Part shown: positions 62,504-64,000 of the stretch, in pieces | Numbering within the stretch: position 1 is the first letter of the stretch | How the letters are laid out: each line of letters starts with the position of its first letter | Position numbers and translations under genes: made by a program | Notes under the pieces: generated by a model | The model's input: the letters and a program-made list of their open reading frames with translations, nothing else | Databases searched by the model: none | What the model was told of the DNA's origin: nothing | Source of the DNA: Nocardioides immobilis | Lineage (GTDB): Bacteria > Actinomycetota > Actinomycetes > Propionibacteriales > Nocardioidaceae | Reading direction: 5' to 3' | Length of the DNA: 64,000 nucleotides | NCBI RefSeq assembly: GCF_003515065.1 | Contig: NZ_QXGH01000038.1 | Location: forward strand, 1-64,000

Positions 62504-63186
62504 TCACCACCGCACCGCAGACCCCCTTACCAACCTCGCACCCCATGCACTTTTGGGTCGAGCGCGCATTATTGCGACAGAAGCGCCAGTCATGACGGCA
62601 GCACCACGAGCAACCTCCGAGCGCCAATATCGCGAGCCCTCGCCACAGGCCCGCGGCGTCGTCCCCCACGGGCCGAGTCGTGCGGGTGCGTCGAGGAGGT
62701 CCTCGGCGAGCTCAAGGGCTTCGAGGAGGCGGCTTGGCGCAGCAGTCGTGCAGACGCGGATGACGAAGGCGCGGGCGTCGGCGTACTCGATGACTTCAAC
62801 GAGGCGTCGTCGAGATTCATGTCGTCGACTGAGAGTGCTTTGACGATGGTCGCTCCCTCCGCGGAGAGAGCGTCCAGCCGCCGCCTGATCCGACGGCGAT
62901 GACGGTCGGCGGTGCGATCGTGTCGTTCTCTGTCGCACCCGTCGCGACCCCACGTGTCCGCCAAGGCGTCGACGATCACAGCATGGACTGTGCTCACTCT
63001 GCAGTGGGCGCACCGCAGCCAGGTGCACCACGGACCGGCCACTTCGCCTGCCGCAGCGCCTTCCGGTGGCCTAACTCGATAGGACTGCGCCACGGTTCGC
63101 AGTTCTCCGCATTCGCAGCACAACGCGCGGTTCCTGCGCCGCGGAAGCGACGGGCGCGCGGCCCGTCCGGGCCGACCTGCGGTCAC
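62504..63186 (-). pseudogene. Conserved actinobacterial protein (DUF6315-like) with a frameshift
   Basis: GTG 63186 overlaps the upstream stop (GTGA). The protein starts with a basic stretch, then NRALCCECGELRTVAQSYRV and GPWCTWLRCAHCRVSTVHAV, a zinc-ribbon-like pair of CxxC motifs, then DGCDRERHDRTADRHRRRIR. After DDMNLDDAS the reading moves to another frame: VEVIEYADARAFVIRVCTTA and LLEALELAEDLLDAPARLGP. One base is missing near 62800. The family name is from memory; the function is unknown. With the frame restored it would be about 190 residues. Confidence 0.6.
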
Positions 63187-63473
63187 AGACGCACCAACCG
63201 ACGCTGGCGCCAGACGTCGACGCACGTGATGCAGTCCTCGACTCCGGGCTCGGTCGCCTCCACGACGACAGCAGCATCGCCTCGCAGCAGATTAACTTCG
63301 ATCCCGCAGAAGGAAGTGACGGTGCTGCCGATCGCGAGGGCCTCCTGGTAGTCCTCCAGCGGATAGAGGTGCTCTCGGTCGCGGCGGTACTCCCGCACTT
63401 CACCCGGGTTCGCATCCTCGCGATGGGTGACCCGCTGACCGGACACGCGGCGGACGGTAGAAGATAGATCCAT
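63183..63473 (-). CDS. Small conserved hypothetical protein with Cys motif
   Basis: Protein of 96 residues, basic N-terminus, then LYPLEDYQEALAIGSTVTSF, CGIEV (Cys56) and DCITCVDVWRQRR (Cys81, Cys84). Three Cys suggest a small metal-binding site, reminiscent of small actinobacterial zinc-ribbon proteins. Function unknown. It starts at ATG 63473 and its stop overlaps the next gene, so the two are translationally coupled. It faces the leaderless HTH gene across a 139-base divergent region. Confidence 0.65.
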   Translation of the reverse strand: MDLSSTVRRVSGQRVTHREDANPGEVREYRRDREHLYPLEDYQEALAIGSTVTSFCGIEVNLLRGDAAVVVEATEPGVEDCITCVDVWRQRRLVRL

Positions 63474-63600
63474 GGTCTGGGTGCCTCCGTTGCACTCGGT
63501 CCTAGGTCCCGGCCTGGTGTTCCCGCACCGGCCGGGGCCGCCCCTCGGTCTGTTGGGCTCCCATCGAGTGTCATACGCCAGCCCTTGCGCGTGTCAAGGC

Positions 63601-63606
63601 TAGGGT
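63601..63606 (+). promoter_or_regulatory. Leaderless -10 box for the small HTH gene
   Basis: TAGGGT followed by six bases and GTG 63613, the spacing of leaderless actinobacterial genes. This decides the GTG start over the ATG at 63628. Confidence 0.55.
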
Positions 63607-63612
63607 CTTCCT

Positions 63613-63795
63613 GTGGATAACCACCTGATGGGCACAACTGAGATCGCAAAGCTCCTCGGCGTCAGTCGCCAGCGCGTGGGCCAACTGGCGCAGAGCGAGA
63701 GCTTTCCGGAGCCCGTGGCTCGACTTGCCGCCGGGCCGATCTGGGAGTCAGCCGACGTCAAGCGGTGGGCGCGGGAAGCGGGGCGTATCGACTGA
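63613..63795 (+). CDS. Small AlpA/excisionase-like helix-turn-helix protein
   Basis: Protein of 60 residues: MGTTEIAKLLGVSRQRVGQL, then SFPEPVARLAAGPIWESADV and KRWAREAGRID. This is the winged-helix/MerR-like fold of AlpA and excisionase-type DNA-binding proteins (sequence ending in xxWxxxDVxxW). GTG 63613 is six bases after a TAGGGT box, hence leaderless. It may be a regulator of a nearby mobile or accessory module; the adjacent genes are poorly known. Confidence 0.7.
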   Translation: MDNHLMGTTEIAKLLGVSRQRVGQLAQSESFPEPVARLAAGPIWESADVKRWAREAGRID

Positions 63796-64000
63796 AGGAC
63801 CCAAGCGTTCGGTCGAGCTAGACAGAAATCGGGTCGAAGGTCGGTATGGGCGTACGGGGTCGTGAGTCACGATCGTCGTTCGCCCGACCTTGCACACGCC
63901 TGCTGCCCACCGCTGCATGTCGCCAGCCTAATCGCACATTCGTCGCACGGCGCCGAAACCGATGGCGCCTCTGAACAGCGTATTCGCAGGTCAGAGGCCA

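Noticed and set aside
1-64000. CRISPR arrays, tRNA or rRNA genes, riboswitches
   Set aside because: No regularly spaced repeats, no cloverleaf with a GTTCGA-type arm in a fitting context and no known riboswitch core were seen by eye.

Overview
The window is high-GC (by eye about two thirds G+C) and looks like chromosomal DNA of an actinobacterium, most likely a Nocardioides-type soil organism. Supporting signs are coenzyme F420 biosynthesis (fbiC, cofC), F420-dependent LLM oxidoreductases, an F420:NADPH oxidoreductase, many acyl-CoA catabolism genes, GTG/TTG starts, 4-base stop/start overlaps, and leaderless promoters of the TANNNT type. This assignment is inference; there is no rRNA or other phylogenetic marker here, and I saw no tRNA, rRNA or CRISPR array.

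Region 1 (1-4.9 kb): the start of an SDR gene cut by the window edge, a thiolase, and the pntAB proton-translocating transhydrogenase, all on the minus strand. Region 2 (5.1-28 kb) is a large catabolic cluster built around a divergent promoter at 12.72-12.83 kb. Leftward run an acyl-CoA dehydrogenase, an LLM oxidoreductase, fbiC, cofC, an SRPBCC protein and a second LLM oxidoreductase, with a leaderless HxlR regulator next to the promoter. Rightward runs a tightly overlapping operon: acyl-CoA dehydrogenase, acyl-CoA ligase, npdG, a complete Liv-type ABC importer (livFGHMK), a second acyl-CoA ligase, a PHA-synthase-like protein and a depolymerase-like hydrolase, then a decayed end (P450 relic fused to an acyl-CoA ligase relic, an intact enoyl-CoA hydratase, an AveC-family relic). 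Together this suggests import, CoA activation and beta-oxidation of an unknown carboxylate, with its own F420 supply.

Region 3 (28.2-29.1 kb) is an IS graveyard: an IS3-family end that truncates the AveC relic, IS21-like terminal repeats and an IS481 tail. Region 4 (29.1-40.4 kb) holds more acyl-CoA genes (MaoC hydratase, FabG-like reductase, a broken SDR, a second thiolase closely similar to the first, three hydrolases, two enoyl-CoA hydratases, an AcuI-like reductase, a tautomerase, acetoacetyl-CoA synthetase). Region 5 (40.4-45.9 kb) has AraC, large LuxR (LAL-type) and TetR regulators and an MDR-family oxidoreductase. Region 6 (45.99-47.05 kb) holds relics of an integrase and a nucleotidyltransferase-like gene.

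Region 7 (47.06-61.65 kb) is a long minus-strand inositol operon: sugar ABC importer (binding protein, permease, ATPase), a Gfo/Idh/MocA dehydrogenase, two TIM-barrel isomerases, iolA, iolC, a (beta/alpha)8 aldolase, iolB, iolD and a TauE permease, facing a divergent LacI repressor with two operator-like repeats between them. Region 8 (61.8-64 kb) is accessory: a broken tautomerase, two coupled small conserved genes (one frameshifted), and a leaderless small HTH protein. Bases 63796-64000 show nothing I can assign.

Frameshifts recur only in accessory genes while dozens of metabolic genes are intact, which favours real decay over sequencing error, but raw reads would settle it.
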